DNA of 64,000 nucleotides from Burkholderia sp. WAC0059. Its GTDB lineage: Bacteria > Pseudomonadota > Gammaproteobacteria > Burkholderiales > Burkholderiaceae. The notes under the pieces are model-generated. The model made no database searches and was not told the origin of the DNA. It saw only the letters and a list, made by a program, of their open reading frames with translations. A program made the translations under genes and the position numbers. Positions within the stretch are counted from its first letter, which is position 1; each line of letters begins with the position of its first letter. The stretch is taken from assembly GCF_002870125.1 (NCBI RefSeq), contig NZ_PNEO01000022.1, positions 34,318 through 98,317 on the forward strand. The letters are read 5' to 3'. Below, piece by piece: positions 52,184 to 62,400 of the stretch.

Positions 52184-54403
52184 ATGAAATCCGCTGCGTA
52201 TCCGGACGCGCCGCGCGTATCGCTTCCGCCCGCGGCAAGCCTTTTTCCCGACGTCTGCGCGGGACTGCTGTCCGCGCTCGTCGCGCTGTGCTACTCGGTC
52301 GGCTATAGCGCGATGATCTTCAGCGGCTCGCTGGCCGGGTTCCTGTCGGCGGGGATGCCGGCGGTCCTGATCTGCTGCGTCGTCGCGGGACTCGTGATCG
52401 CGTGCGCGAGTTCGCTGCCGTTCGCGATCGGCGGCCCCGACTCGAACGCGGTCGCGATCCTCGTCGGCCTGACCACCGGCATCGCGGGCGCCGCGCGCGC
52501 GGACGGCGGTTCCGGTGCGACGGTGCTTGCGACCGTGCTGGCGGCGCTTGCGCTCGGCTCCGCGCTGACCGGCGCGATTCAGTACGCGCTGGGCGCCGCT
52601 CGGCGCAGCTCGGCGATCCAGTTTCTGCCGTTCCCCGTGCTCGGCGGCTTTCTCGGCGGCACCGGCTATCTGCTCGCGAGCGGCTCGTTCCGGATGCTGA
52701 CCGGCACGGGCTTGCACTGGGACACGCTCGCTGCACTCGCCGCGGTGCCCTGGATCGAATGGCTGCCCGCCGTCGTGACCTGCGCGACGCTGCTGATCCT
52801 CGCGCGGCGCGTGCCGTCGATCGCGCTGCTGCCGGCCGGCCTCGGCACGGGCGCGCTCGTGTTCTTCGCGGGACTGCACGCCGGCGGCATGCCGCTCGCC
52901 GCCGCCCATCGCCTCGGGCTCCTGTTCGACGCGGCGCCGCTCGGCGCGCTCAACCTGCCCGAGCGGCTCTCGCCCGGCCTCGTCGACTGGCGCGCGCTCG
53001 CCGTGCATCTGCCGGAGTTCGTCGTGCTCGCGGTCGTCGCCTCGATCACGATCCTGCTGAACGTGAGCAGCCTGGGCCTCGCAGCCGGCAAGGACATCGA
53101 CCTCGACCGCGAGCTGCGCGCGGCCGGCATCGCGAACCTGCTGTCCGCGCTCTCGGGCGGCATCGTCGGCTACCAGTCGCTGAGCCGCTCGCTGCTGAAC
53201 CTGCGCGCGGGCGCGACCGGCCGCGCGAGCGGTCTTGCCTGCGCGCTCGGCTGCCTCGCGGCGATCGCGTGCGCGCCCGCGCTGATCGGCTGGCTGCCCA
53301 AGCCGGTGCTGATCGGCCTGCAGTTCTATCTCGCGATCGGGCTCCTGCGCGAATGGCTGATCGCCGCCTACGCGAAACTGAGCCTGTCCGAATACCTGCT
53401 GATCCCGCTGATCGTCGTCGTGATCGCGGTGTGGGGCGTGGTCGCCGGCGTCGGGCTCGGGATCGTCGCCGCGTGCGTGCTGTTCGTGCTCAGCTACAGC
53501 CGGATCAGCGCGGTGCGCAGCGAGTTCGACGGGATGAGCCGGCACTCGAACGTCGAGCGCTCGATCGACGACCTCGCGCTGCTGAACGCGTCCGCGGACC
53601 AGGTAGTGGGCCTGTGCCTGCAGGGCTTCCTGTTCTTCGGCACCGCGAGTTCGGTATTGCAGCGGCTGCGCGGGCGGCTCGCCGCGCGGCCTCCGCGCGC
53701 GGACGCGCCGCGTTTCGTCGTGGTCGACTTCGCGCAGATCGACGGGCTCGACGCGTCCACGTCGCTGACGTTCCGCCGGCTGCGGCAGTACTGCGAAGCG
53801 AACGGCATCGCGCTGGTGCTGACCGCGCTGCCGGAGCCGGCCGGCGAGATGCTCGCGCGCGCGGGCGGCCCGGACGCTGCGCCGCGGCGTTTCGCCGATC
53901 TCGACGGCGGCCTCGAATGGGTAGAAGAGCAATTGCTCGCGGTGCTCAAGCCGTCGCCGCAGCCCGGCGAGCCGAACCTGCGCTCGGTGCTGCATCCGCA
54001 TTTCAGCGCGGCGGCGCTCGACGACCTCGACGCGCGCCTCGAGCGGCGCGACCTGGCTGCCGGCGAGACGCTGTTCCGGCGCGGCGATCCGGGCGACGCG
54101 GTGTATCTGGTCGAGCGCGGGCGCGTGACGGTCTCGCTGCCGCTCGACGACGCTCGCGTGCTGCGGCTGCGTTCGTACGGCGGCGGCACGATCGTCGGCG
54201 AGATGGCGCTCTATACGCAGCAGCCGCGCAGCGCCGACGTGCGCGCGGACTGCGCGACGCGGGTGTGCCGGTTGTCGCTCGACGCGCTGCAGCGGCTCGA
54301 GATCGAGGTGCCGGGGACCGCGCGCGAGTTCCACCGTTTCGTGGTGCGCGTGCTCGCGTCGCGGTTGTCGGCCGCGAACGACGCATTGCGGGCGCTGCAT
54401 TGA
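52184..54403 (+). CDS. SulP anion transporter fused to STAS and cyclic-nucleotide-binding domains
   Basis: The 739-aa membrane protein has a SulP transport domain (about 20-440, from LFPDVCAGLLSALVALCYSV to LGIVAACVLFVLSYSRIS), a STAS domain (about 470-590, FVVVDFAQIDGLDASTSLTF) and a cNMP-binding domain (about 600-735, GETLFRRGDPGDAVYLVERG and the phosphate cassette GEMALYTQQPRSADV with the conserved Arg). Start ATG 52184 has GGAG upstream; an ATG at 52148 is also in frame. The adjacent adenylate cyclase and phosphodiesterase suggest that cAMP gates anion (perhaps bicarbonate or sulfate) transport. Confidence 0.9.
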   Translation: MKSAAYPDAPRVSLPPAASLFPDVCAGLLSALVALCYSVGYSAMIFSGSLAGFLSAGMPAVLICCVVAGLVIACASSLPFAIGGPDSNAVAILVGLTTGIAGAARADGGSGATVLATVLAALALGSALTGAIQYALGAARRSSAIQFLPFPVLGGFLGGTGYLLASGSFRMLTGTGLHWDTLAALAAVPWIEWLPAVVTCATLLILARRVPSIALLPAGLGTGALVFFAGLHAGGMPLAAAHRLGLLFDAAPLGALNLPERLSPGLVDWRALAVHLPEFVVLAVVASITILLNVSSLGLAAGKDIDLDRELRAAGIANLLSALSGGIVGYQSLSRSLLNLRAGATGRASGLACALGCLAAIACAPALIGWLPKPVLIGLQFYLAIGLLREWLIAAYAKLSLSEYLLIPLIVVVIAVWGVVAGVGLGIVAACVLFVLSYSRISAVRSEFDGMSRHSNVERSIDDLALLNASADQVVGLCLQGFLFFGTASSVLQRLRGRLAARPPRADAPRFVVVDFAQIDGLDASTSLTFRRLRQYCEANGIALVLTALPEPAGEMLARAGGPDAAPRRFADLDGGLEWVEEQLLAVLKPSPQPGEPNLRSVLHPHFSAAALDDLDARLERRDLAAGETLFRRGDPGDAVYLVERGRVTVSLPLDDARVLRLRSYGGGTIVGEMALYTQQPRSADVRADCATRVCRLSLDALQRLEIEVPGTAREFHRFVVRVLASRLSAANDALRALH

Positions 54404-54422
54404 ACGCGCGACGGAGCGAGCC

Positions 54423-56645
54423 GTGAAACGACGCGTCCTGCGCTGGGGCGGCGGCATCGCGCTACTGCTCGTGCTGCTCGGGCACGCAGCCGGCTATTAC
54501 CCGCTGTGGTTCGTCGATTCGTTCGACAACCTGATCTACGACACGCGGCTGCGGATGACGATGCCCGGCACGCCCGCCGATCAGATCGCGATCGTCGACA
54601 TCGACGAGAAGAGCCTCGCCGAGGTCGGCCGCTGGCCGTGGAGCCGCGACCGGATGGCGGAACTGGTCGGCAAGCTGTTCGATCGCGACGGCGCGGCGCT
54701 GGTCGGTTTCGACATCGTGATGCCGGAGCCGGACCACAGCTCGGGCCTCGCCTCGCTCGACGCGCTCGCGCGCGGGCCGTTGCAGCGCGATGCCGCGTAC
54801 CGGAGCGCGCTCGACGGACTGCGCGGACGGCTCGACTACGACGCGCGCTTTGCGCGCGCGCTCGACGGCAAGCCGGTCGTGCTCGGCTACTACTTCGGCG
54901 TGGGCGCGGCGCCGAGCGGCCTGCTGCCGGCGCCGCTCGCGCTGCCGGCGGGCGCCGGCGCGTCCGCGCTCGCGGACTGGCCTGGTTATGGTGCCAATTT
55001 GCCGGCGTTCCAGCGGGCGGCGGCGGACGGCGGGTTCTTCAATCCGGTCGTCGATTTCGACGGTAGCGTGCGGCGCGTCGCGCTGCTCGCGCGGCACGGC
55101 GGGCAGGTCTACGAATCGCTGTCGCTGGCGATGGTGCGCGCGCTGCTCGGCGAGCCGGCGGTGTCGCTCGACTACGGCGCGGGCGACGCGTCGAAGGCCG
55201 CGCCGGGCGCCGCGCTCGAGGCGATCGAGCTGAAGACGCCCGGCGGCACGCTGCGCATTCCGGTCGATGCGCACGGGGCGGCGCTCGTTCCGTACCGCGG
55301 CTACGCGCGCAGCTTCCGCTACGTGTCGGCGAGCGACGTCCTTGCCGACCGCGTGCCGCCTTCGCAGTTGCAGGGGCGCATCGTGCTGGTCGGCACGAGC
55401 GCGCCGGGTCTCGTCGATCTGCGCTCGACGCCGGTCGGCCGCGCGTATCCGGGCGTCGAGATCCACGCGAACCTGATCGAGGGCATGCTCGACGGCACAG
55501 TCCCGCACGCGCCCGGCTACACGAACGCGGCGCAGGTCGTCGCGCTGCTCCTGGCCGGCATGCTGATGATCTTCGCCTTCCCGTGGCGCCGGCCGCTGCT
55601 CGCGACGCTCGCGAGCGCGCTGCTGCTCGCCGCGCTCGTCGCCGGCGACCTCGCGCTGTGGCGCTACGCGAACTGGGCGCTGCCGCTCGCGAGCGCCGTC
55701 GTCCTGACCGTCGGACTGTTCGTCTGGAACATGTCGCTCGGCTATTTCACCGAATACCGGACGCGCCGCCAGTTCGCCGACCTGTTCGGCCAGTACGTGC
55801 CGCCGGAGCTGGTTGCCGAGATGAGCCGCCAGCCAGACCGCTACAGCATGCAGGGGCGGCGCGCGGAACTGACGGTGCTGTTCTCCGACGTGCGCGGGTT
55901 CACGACGATTTCCGAAGGGCTCGAGCCGGAGGCGCTCGCGCACCTGATGAACGAATACCTCGACGCGATGACCGCGGTGGTCCGGCAGCAGCGCGGCACG
56001 CTCGACAAGTACATTGGCGACGCGATCATGGCGTTCTGGGGCGCGCCGCTCGCGAGCGACGCGCATGCGCGCGACGCCGTGCTGACCGCGCTCGGGATGC
56101 AGGCCGCGCTGCCCGCGTTGAACCGGCGCCTCGCCGCGCGCGGCTGGCCCGAGCTCGAAATCGGCGTCGGGCTGAACACCGGGCCGATGACCGTCGGCGA
56201 CATGGGCTCGGCGGTGCGCAAGGCGTACACGGTGATCGGCGATGCGGTGAACCTCGCGGCGCGGCTCGAAGGCGTGACGAAGTTCTACGGCGTCGGGATC
56301 GTCGCCGGCGAGGCGACGCGCGCGGCCGCGCCGGAGATCGCGTGGCGCGAGCTCGATCTCGTGCGGGTCAAGGGCAAGAGCGAGCCGGTGGCGATCTACG
56401 AGCCGCTCGGCGAGGCGGCGGCGCTCGCGCCGGCCGTGCGGGACGAACTCGAGCGCTGGCACGGCGCGCTTGAGCGGTATCGCGCGCGCGACTGGCAGGG
56501 CGCGGCCGGGTGCGTGGCCGAGCTCGCGGCCGCACACCCGGCCAGCCGGTTCTATGCGCTGTGGCGCGAGCGGATCGCCGCGTTGCTGAACGCCGGCGAG
56601 CCCGCGCCCGATTGGGACGGCGTCCATCTGTTCGAGACCAAGTGA
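54423..56645 (+). CDS. CHASE2-domain class III adenylate cyclase
   Basis: The 740-aa inner-membrane cyclase has an N-terminal anchor, a periplasmic CHASE2 sensor (about 30-340: YDTRLRMTMPGTPADQIAIV, DEKSLAEVGRWPWSRDRMAE, LVGTSAPGLVDLRSTPVGRA), three transmembrane helices (about 365-440) and a catalytic domain. Metal-binding Asp lies in LFSDVRGFTTISEG and GDAIMAFWGAP; the ATP-specifying pair is Lys in LDKYIGDAIMAF and Asp in VIGDAVNLAARLE, so it should make cAMP rather than cGMP. It starts 19 bp after the SulP gene, and a cAMP phosphodiesterase follows 7 bp later. Confidence 0.93.
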   Translation: MKRRVLRWGGGIALLLVLLGHAAGYYPLWFVDSFDNLIYDTRLRMTMPGTPADQIAIVDIDEKSLAEVGRWPWSRDRMAELVGKLFDRDGAALVGFDIVMPEPDHSSGLASLDALARGPLQRDAAYRSALDGLRGRLDYDARFARALDGKPVVLGYYFGVGAAPSGLLPAPLALPAGAGASALADWPGYGANLPAFQRAAADGGFFNPVVDFDGSVRRVALLARHGGQVYESLSLAMVRALLGEPAVSLDYGAGDASKAAPGAALEAIELKTPGGTLRIPVDAHGAALVPYRGYARSFRYVSASDVLADRVPPSQLQGRIVLVGTSAPGLVDLRSTPVGRAYPGVEIHANLIEGMLDGTVPHAPGYTNAAQVVALLLAGMLMIFAFPWRRPLLATLASALLLAALVAGDLALWRYANWALPLASAVVLTVGLFVWNMSLGYFTEYRTRRQFADLFGQYVPPELVAEMSRQPDRYSMQGRRAELTVLFSDVRGFTTISEGLEPEALAHLMNEYLDAMTAVVRQQRGTLDKYIGDAIMAFWGAPLASDAHARDAVLTALGMQAALPALNRRLAARGWPELEIGVGLNTGPMTVGDMGSAVRKAYTVIGDAVNLAARLEGVTKFYGVGIVAGEATRAAAPEIAWRELDLVRVKGKSEPVAIYEPLGEAAALAPAVRDELERWHGALERYRARDWQGAAGCVAELAAAHPASRFYALWRERIAALLNAGEPAPDWDGVHLFETK

Positions 56646-56652
56646 GGCGCGG

Positions 56653-57441
56653 ATGAAAGTCACGGTGTTGGGGTGCAGCGGCGGGATCGGCGCGGGCCGC
56701 GCAGGCGCGCGCACGACGGCGCTGCTCGTCGACGACGACATGCTGATCGACGCCGGCACGGGCGTCGGCGATCTCGGCCGCGAGGCGCTCGCGCGGATCG
56801 ACCGCGTCTTCGTCACCCACACGCATATCGATCACGTCGCCTGCCTGCCGCTGATCATGGACGCGGTCGGCGAGCGCCGCGCCGCGCCGCTCGTCGTCCA
56901 CTGCACGCGCGACACCGAGGCGGCACTGCGCGAGCACCTGTTCAACGACCGGCTGTGGCCGGACTTCACGCGGATTCCCGACGCGGCGCGGCCGTTTCTG
57001 CGCTTCGCCGCGCTCGAGGTCGGCGAGCCCGTTGCCTGCGATCACCCGGTGCACGGCGCGCGCACGATCGTCGCGCTGCCGGCCGAGCATACGGTGCCGG
57101 CGGTCGGCTATCGGCTCGACGGCGCGCGCGGCAGCCTCGCGTTCAGCGGCGACACGACCGTCTGCGGCGCGTTCGCGGATGCGCTCGCGCGGATCGGGTC
57201 GCTGCGCCACCTGATCGTCGAGACCGCGTTTCCCGACGCGCAGCGCGATCTCGCGCGCGCGTCGAAGCACCTGTGTCCGAGCCTGCTCGCCGAACTGCTC
57301 GCGGCCGAAGACCCGCGTTTCGAACTATGGATCACGCACATCAAGCCCGGCGCCGAGCGCGAGACGATGCGGGAGAACCGCGCGCTGCTGCGCCGCTTCC
57401 GTCCGAAGCGGCTCGCGCGCGGGCACGTGTTCGACTTCTAG
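56653..57441 (+). CDS. Class II 3',5'-cyclic-AMP phosphodiesterase (metallo-beta-lactamase fold)
   Basis: The 262-aa metallo-beta-lactamase-fold protein has metal motif HTHIDHVACLPLI, ALPAEHTVPAVGYRLDG, FSGDTTVCGAF and WITHIKPG, and lacks the tRNase Z exosite. The order fits the class II cAMP phosphodiesterase (PDEII/CpdP) group. Position 7 bp after a cyclase supports a cAMP-hydrolysing role, resetting the signal. A ribonuclease Z-like role is possible but less likely. No signal peptide, so probably cytoplasmic. Confidence 0.85.
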   Translation: MKVTVLGCSGGIGAGRAGARTTALLVDDDMLIDAGTGVGDLGREALARIDRVFVTHTHIDHVACLPLIMDAVGERRAAPLVVHCTRDTEAALREHLFNDRLWPDFTRIPDAARPFLRFAALEVGEPVACDHPVHGARTIVALPAEHTVPAVGYRLDGARGSLAFSGDTTVCGAFADALARIGSLRHLIVETAFPDAQRDLARASKHLCPSLLAELLAAEDPRFELWITHIKPGAERETMRENRALLRRFRPKRLARGHVFDF

Positions 57442-57500
57442 CCCTCCCGTTCTCCGATCCGCCCGCGACGACCGCCGGGCCCCTTCGCTACTCCGACACC

Positions 57501-59204
57501 ATGACCTACGCGCTTCGACCTGCCAGCCGCCGCCTGGCCGCCGCGACGTCCTTCCTGACGACGCTGTTCGCATCGGCCGCGCACGCGGCCGGGCCCGCGC
57601 TGCCCGGCGCCGGCACGATCCTCCAGCAGGTGCAGCCGCCGCTCGCGCCGAGCCCCGCCGGCACGAACGCGCCGGGCCTCGAGGTCGCGCCGCCGGCGCC
57701 GCCCGGCGCGTTGCCGGAAAGTCCGGCGTTCCGCGTCGAGCGCATCGAGATCGCGGGCAACACGCGGATCGACACCGCGACGCTGCACGCGCTCGTCGCC
57801 GGTGCGGAAGGCCAGGACCTGATGCTCGCGGACCTGGGCGAACTGGGCCAGCGCATCGCCGACTACTATCACGCGCACGGCTACCCGCTCGCGCGCGCGG
57901 TGATTCCGCCGCAGACGGTGCGCGACGGCATCGTGCGCATCGACGTGATCGAGGCGCGCTACGGGCAGGTCGTGCTGAGCAACCGCAGCCGCGTGCTCGA
58001 CGGGCTGCTGTCGGCGACGCTCGATGGCCTGCGGGGCGGCACGGTGGTCGCGCAGGCGCCGCTCGACCACAACCTGCTGCTGCTGTCCGACATTCCGGGC
58101 ACGACGATCCACGCGACGCTGAAGCCCGGCGCGACGACCGGCACGTCGGATCTGATGGTGGACGTCGCGCCGACGCCGTTCGTCATCGGCAGCGTGGCGG
58201 CCGACGACGACGGCGAGCGCTACACCGGCCGTGCCCGGGTGAGCGCGACGGTGAACCTGATCGATCCGCTGCACCTCGGCGACGTGTTCAGCGCGAGCGC
58301 GATGACGTCCGGCCGCGACATGAACTATGGCCGGCTCGCCTACGAGGCGCTGCTCGACGGGATCGGCACGCGCGCGGGCGCGTCGTGGTCGGCACTCGAC
58401 TACCGGCTCGGCAATGCGTTCTCGGCGCTCGACGCGCACGGCACCGCGCAGGTCGCGAGCCTGTGGCTGAAGCAGCCGCTGATACGCTCGCGCGCGCTGG
58501 ACGTGAACGCGCAGCTCCAGTACGACCATCTGCAACTGAACGACGACATCGACGCGAGCGCGACACAGACGCACCGGCATCTGGACACGATGACCGCGAG
58601 CGTGTCCGGCGACCTGCGCGACGGCTGGCTCGGCGGTGGCGTGAACGCATGGAACGCGAGCTGGATGTACGGGCACGTCGGCTTCGATGGCGCGACGGAC
58701 GAGGAGGCCGACGCGGCGCTCGCCGGCACGCAGGGCACGTTCTCGAAGGGGGACGTGAGCGCGACGCGGCTGCAGGCCCTCGGGCCTCGCGACGCCCTCT
58801 ATCTCGCGTTGACGGGGCAGTGGGCGAGCACCAATCTCGACGCGTCGCAGCAGTTGCTGGTCGGCGGCGCGGACACGGTGCGCGCGTACGACGCGAACGC
58901 GATTGGCGGCGATTCCGGCTACCTCTTCACCGCCGAGTACCGGCATACGTTCGCGCTGCCGTGGTATGGGCAATGGCAGGCCATTGCGTTCTTCGACGGC
59001 GCGCACGTCAAGGTGGACGAGACTCGCTACGCGGCCGGCGAGAACATTGCGAATCTCGCGGGCGTCGGCGTCGGACTGAACTGGGCCGGGCCGGACCGGA
59101 TCGCCGTGTCGGCGTCGCTCGCGACGCCGCTCGGCGGGCGTCCGGAACTGGCCGGCAGCACGTCGTCGGTGCGGCTGTGGGCGCAGGTGAGCAAGGGGTT
59201 CTGA
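57501..59204 (+). CDS. TpsB-like two-partner secretion transporter (ShlB/FhaC family)
   Basis: The 567-aa outer-membrane protein has an Ala-rich signal peptide (cleavage near AHAA), a Pro-rich linker, two POTRA-like domains (FRVERIEIAGNTRIDTATLH, IADYYHAHGYPLARAVIPPQ) and a 16-strand beta-barrel, with the conserved lid-loop motif as VRAYDANAIGGDSG (VRGY/F usual, Gly changed to Ala). The C-terminal residue is Phe, as for outer-membrane barrel insertion. It is the presumed export channel of the TpsA exoprotein, although separated from it by four cAMP-related genes. Confidence 0.9.
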   Translation: MTYALRPASRRLAAATSFLTTLFASAAHAAGPALPGAGTILQQVQPPLAPSPAGTNAPGLEVAPPAPPGALPESPAFRVERIEIAGNTRIDTATLHALVAGAEGQDLMLADLGELGQRIADYYHAHGYPLARAVIPPQTVRDGIVRIDVIEARYGQVVLSNRSRVLDGLLSATLDGLRGGTVVAQAPLDHNLLLLSDIPGTTIHATLKPGATTGTSDLMVDVAPTPFVIGSVAADDDGERYTGRARVSATVNLIDPLHLGDVFSASAMTSGRDMNYGRLAYEALLDGIGTRAGASWSALDYRLGNAFSALDAHGTAQVASLWLKQPLIRSRALDVNAQLQYDHLQLNDDIDASATQTHRHLDTMTASVSGDLRDGWLGGGVNAWNASWMYGHVGFDGATDEEADAALAGTQGTFSKGDVSATRLQALGPRDALYLALTGQWASTNLDASQQLLVGGADTVRAYDANAIGGDSGYLFTAEYRHTFALPWYGQWQAIAFFDGAHVKVDETRYAAGENIANLAGVGVGLNWAGPDRIAVSASLATPLGGRPELAGSTSSVRLWAQVSKGF

Positions 59205-59444
59205 CGCGCCCGGGCCGTCGGCGCGCCGGTTGCCGGCCGCCTTTCGCGTGGCTGATGGCGGCGCGCGGTCTACCAGGCTCCTGGGATCGACAGTCCGATT
59301 GCGGCCCCTTAGGCTTTCGTCCAAACCAATCGGGGGCGACCACCCCGATATTCGATCGAAACATCGCATAGTCGGGCTGCCGGAGCGTCGCGCGCAAAGC
59401 GGACGACCAGGCGACTCGCGAGCCACGGGCGGGGAAAGGACCGG
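59205..59444. other. 240-bp region between tpsB and the autotransporter gene
   Basis: Contains the shared element at 59272-59287 and the autotransporter promoter. A GGAAAGGA ribosome-binding motif precedes the ATG at 59445. Confidence 0.5.
59272..59287 (+). promoter_or_regulatory. ACCAGG element upstream of the autotransporter
   Basis: ACCAGGCTCCTGGGAT contains the inverted pair CCAGG-N2-CCTGG, and matches 14 of 16 bases of the tpsA element ACCTGGTTCCTGGGAT. It is about 158 bp before the start codon, close to the 135-bp distance at tpsA. Probably bound by the same regulator. Confidence 0.6.
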
Positions 59445-62400
59445 ATGAATCGCATCTATCGTGTGATATGGAACGCCAGCCAGGGGATGTGGCAGGCAGT
59501 ATCGGAACTCGCGCGCGCACACGGCAAGAACGGCGGCAGCGGCGCTCGCCGCGAAGTCCGCCCGGCGCTCGGCGCGCTGACGCTCGCGGTAACGGCCGCC
59601 GTCGCGGCGATGGGGCCCGGGGTGGCGCGGGCGCAGTCTTCTCCCGGGGTGACGTGGACGAGCGGAGATCTGACGATCGACAGCAGCGGGGCGATCACCT
59701 CGGGAAACTATTCCACCAGTCAGACGAATAACACCGGTGTCCTGGTTGGGTCTTCGGTTGTCACGCTGACGAACAGCGGCGCGATTTACGGCGTGGCGGC
59801 AGGCATCGGCAACACCGGGACGATCGCCGCGGTGATCAACGAGACCGGCGCGGCGATCACCGGCGACACTGTCGGCGTCGGGATTCTCAACAACGGAACC
59901 GGTAGCAGCGCGCTGGCGACGATCGGCACGCTCGGCAACAGCGGTTCGATCAGTTCGGTGAACAACGGCCGGTACGGCCTGATCGGCGGCGCGACCGTGG
60001 GGACGGCGCTCAGCAACAGCGGCGCGATTAGTGTGCTGACGAACAGCGGCACGATCACCGGCACGGTTACGGGGGTTGCCAACACCGGATCGAGCAGTGC
60101 GCTGGCGACGATCGGCGCTCTCGCGAACAGCGGTTCGATCAGTGCGGTAAGCAACGGCGAGTACGGCGTGATCGGCGGCGCGGCCGCGGGGACGGCGCTC
60201 GCCAACAGCGGCACGATCGGCATGCTGACGAATGACGGCACGATCACGGGCACGGCATACGGGATCGTCAACACCGGCGTGAGCGGTACGCTGGCGACGA
60301 TCGGCTCGCTCGAGAACAGCGGTTCGATCAGTTCGGTGAGCAACGGCCAGTACGGCGTGATCGGCGGCACGGCCGTGGGGACGGCGCTCGGTAACAGCGG
60401 CACCATCGGCATGCTGACGAACGGCGGCCTGATCTCCGGCGTCGGCGTCGGCATCCTGAATTCCGGCACGATCGGCACGCTGATGAACAGCGGCACGATC
60501 GTTGCCGGTCCTTATACTTATGGCCTGGTCAACGAGTATGGCGGCGAGACGGAAAACGGCGCGCTAGTGGGCGGCACGATCGGCACGTTGTCCAATACCG
60601 GCCTGATCTCCGGCCCCAGCGGAATCGGCATCCGCAACGCGGGCGAAATCGCGCAACTGGACAACGCCGCCGGCGCGACCATTTCCGGGGGGGAGGTGGG
60701 TATCGAGAACACAGGTTTCTTCGGTGTAGCCGTCGGCACCATCGGCACGCTGTCGAATGCCGGCCTGATCTCTGCCGACGGCAGCTACGGCATCCTGAAT
60801 TCCGGCATGATCGGCACGCTGATGAACAGCGGCACGATCGTTTCCGGTCCCTATGGCCTGATCAACGAGTATGGCGGCGAGACGGAAAACGGCGCGCCAG
60901 TGGGCGGCACGATCGGCACGTTGTCCAATACCGGCCTGATCTCCGGCACCAGCGGAATCGGCATCCGCAACGCGGGCGAAATCGCGCAACTGGACAACGC
61001 CGCCGGCGCGACCATTTCCGGGGGGGGGATGGGTATCCAGAACGCAGGTTTCGGTGTAGACGTCGGCACCATCGGCATGCTGACGAACGGCGGCCTGATC
61101 TCCGGCGGCAGCTACGGCATCCTGAATCCCGGCATGATCGGCACGCTGATGAACAGCGGCACGATCGTTGCCGGTCCTTATGGCCTGATCAACGAGTATG
61201 GCGGCGAGACGGAAAACGGCGCGCTAGTGGGCGGCACGATCGGCACGTTGTCCAATACCGGCCTGATCTCCGGCACCAGCGGAATCGGCATCGGCAACGC
61301 GGGCGAAATCGCGCAACTGGACAACGCCGCCGGCGCGACCATTTCCGGGTCGCCGGCGATCGACAACGCGGCCGTCGGCAACATCGGCACGCTGGCGAAC
61401 GGCGGTCTGATCTCCGGCAGCGTCGGTATCCTGAACACCGGCACGATCGGCAACCTGACGAATAGCGGCACGATTGCCGGCACGATGAGCGCGGGGGTCA
61501 GGAACGCGACGTACACGTTCGGCACGCCGGCTGCCACGACCACGCTCGGCGCGATCGGCATACTGACGAACACCGGCACGATCTCCGGCATGAAGACCGG
61601 CGTCGGCAACGCCGGCACGATCGGCACGCTGTCGAATGCCGGCCTGATCTCCGGCGCCGAGAGCGGGATCGGCAACACCGGCACGATCGGCACGCTGACG
61701 AACAGCGGCACGATCGAAAGCGCATCCGGCAACGGCCTGTTCAACAACGGCGGGACGATCGGCACGCTGGTCAACAGCGGCACGATCACCGGCGACGCGA
61801 ACGCGATCAGCCTGTACGGCGGGTCGCTCGGCGTGATCGAGAACACCGGCGTGATCGCCGGCAACATCGAGAACAATTCCGCCGGCGACCTGACGATCGC
61901 CGGCGGCACCGGCACCGTGTTCGGCACGCTGACCGGCTATGGCGGCGGCACGACGGTCGGCACGATCGGCAACACCGAATCGAACGTCGTGTTCGCATCG
62001 GGCAACGAACTGCTGAACGACGACATCGACGTCGGCAGCTACGCGGTGAAGAATACCGGCGGGGTGCTGCAGGTGAACCAGCCGGTGACGATCACGGGCG
62101 ACTACAGCCAGTCCGCCGCCGCGACGCTGCAGATCGGCGTCGCGGGCTCCGCGTCGACGCAAGGCTCGATCGCGACGGACAGCGGCTACGGCCGGCTCGT
62201 CGTGACCGGCGACTCGACGATCGCGCAGGGTTCGAGCGTCACGCTGCAGTCGAACGGCTATGCGTTCGCGGCCGGCCAGCGCTACGTCGTCGTCGATACC
62301 GCGGGCACCGCGAACTACGGCGGCGCGACGAGCGTCGGCAGCAGCGCGAGCGGCCTGGCCTACTCGATGAACGGCTATACGGGCACCGTGACCGGCTCGG

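Noticed and set aside
59800..61800. CRISPR-like regular repeats
   Set aside because: The repeats are in-frame coding sequence for a beta-helix passenger, without unique spacers of constant length.
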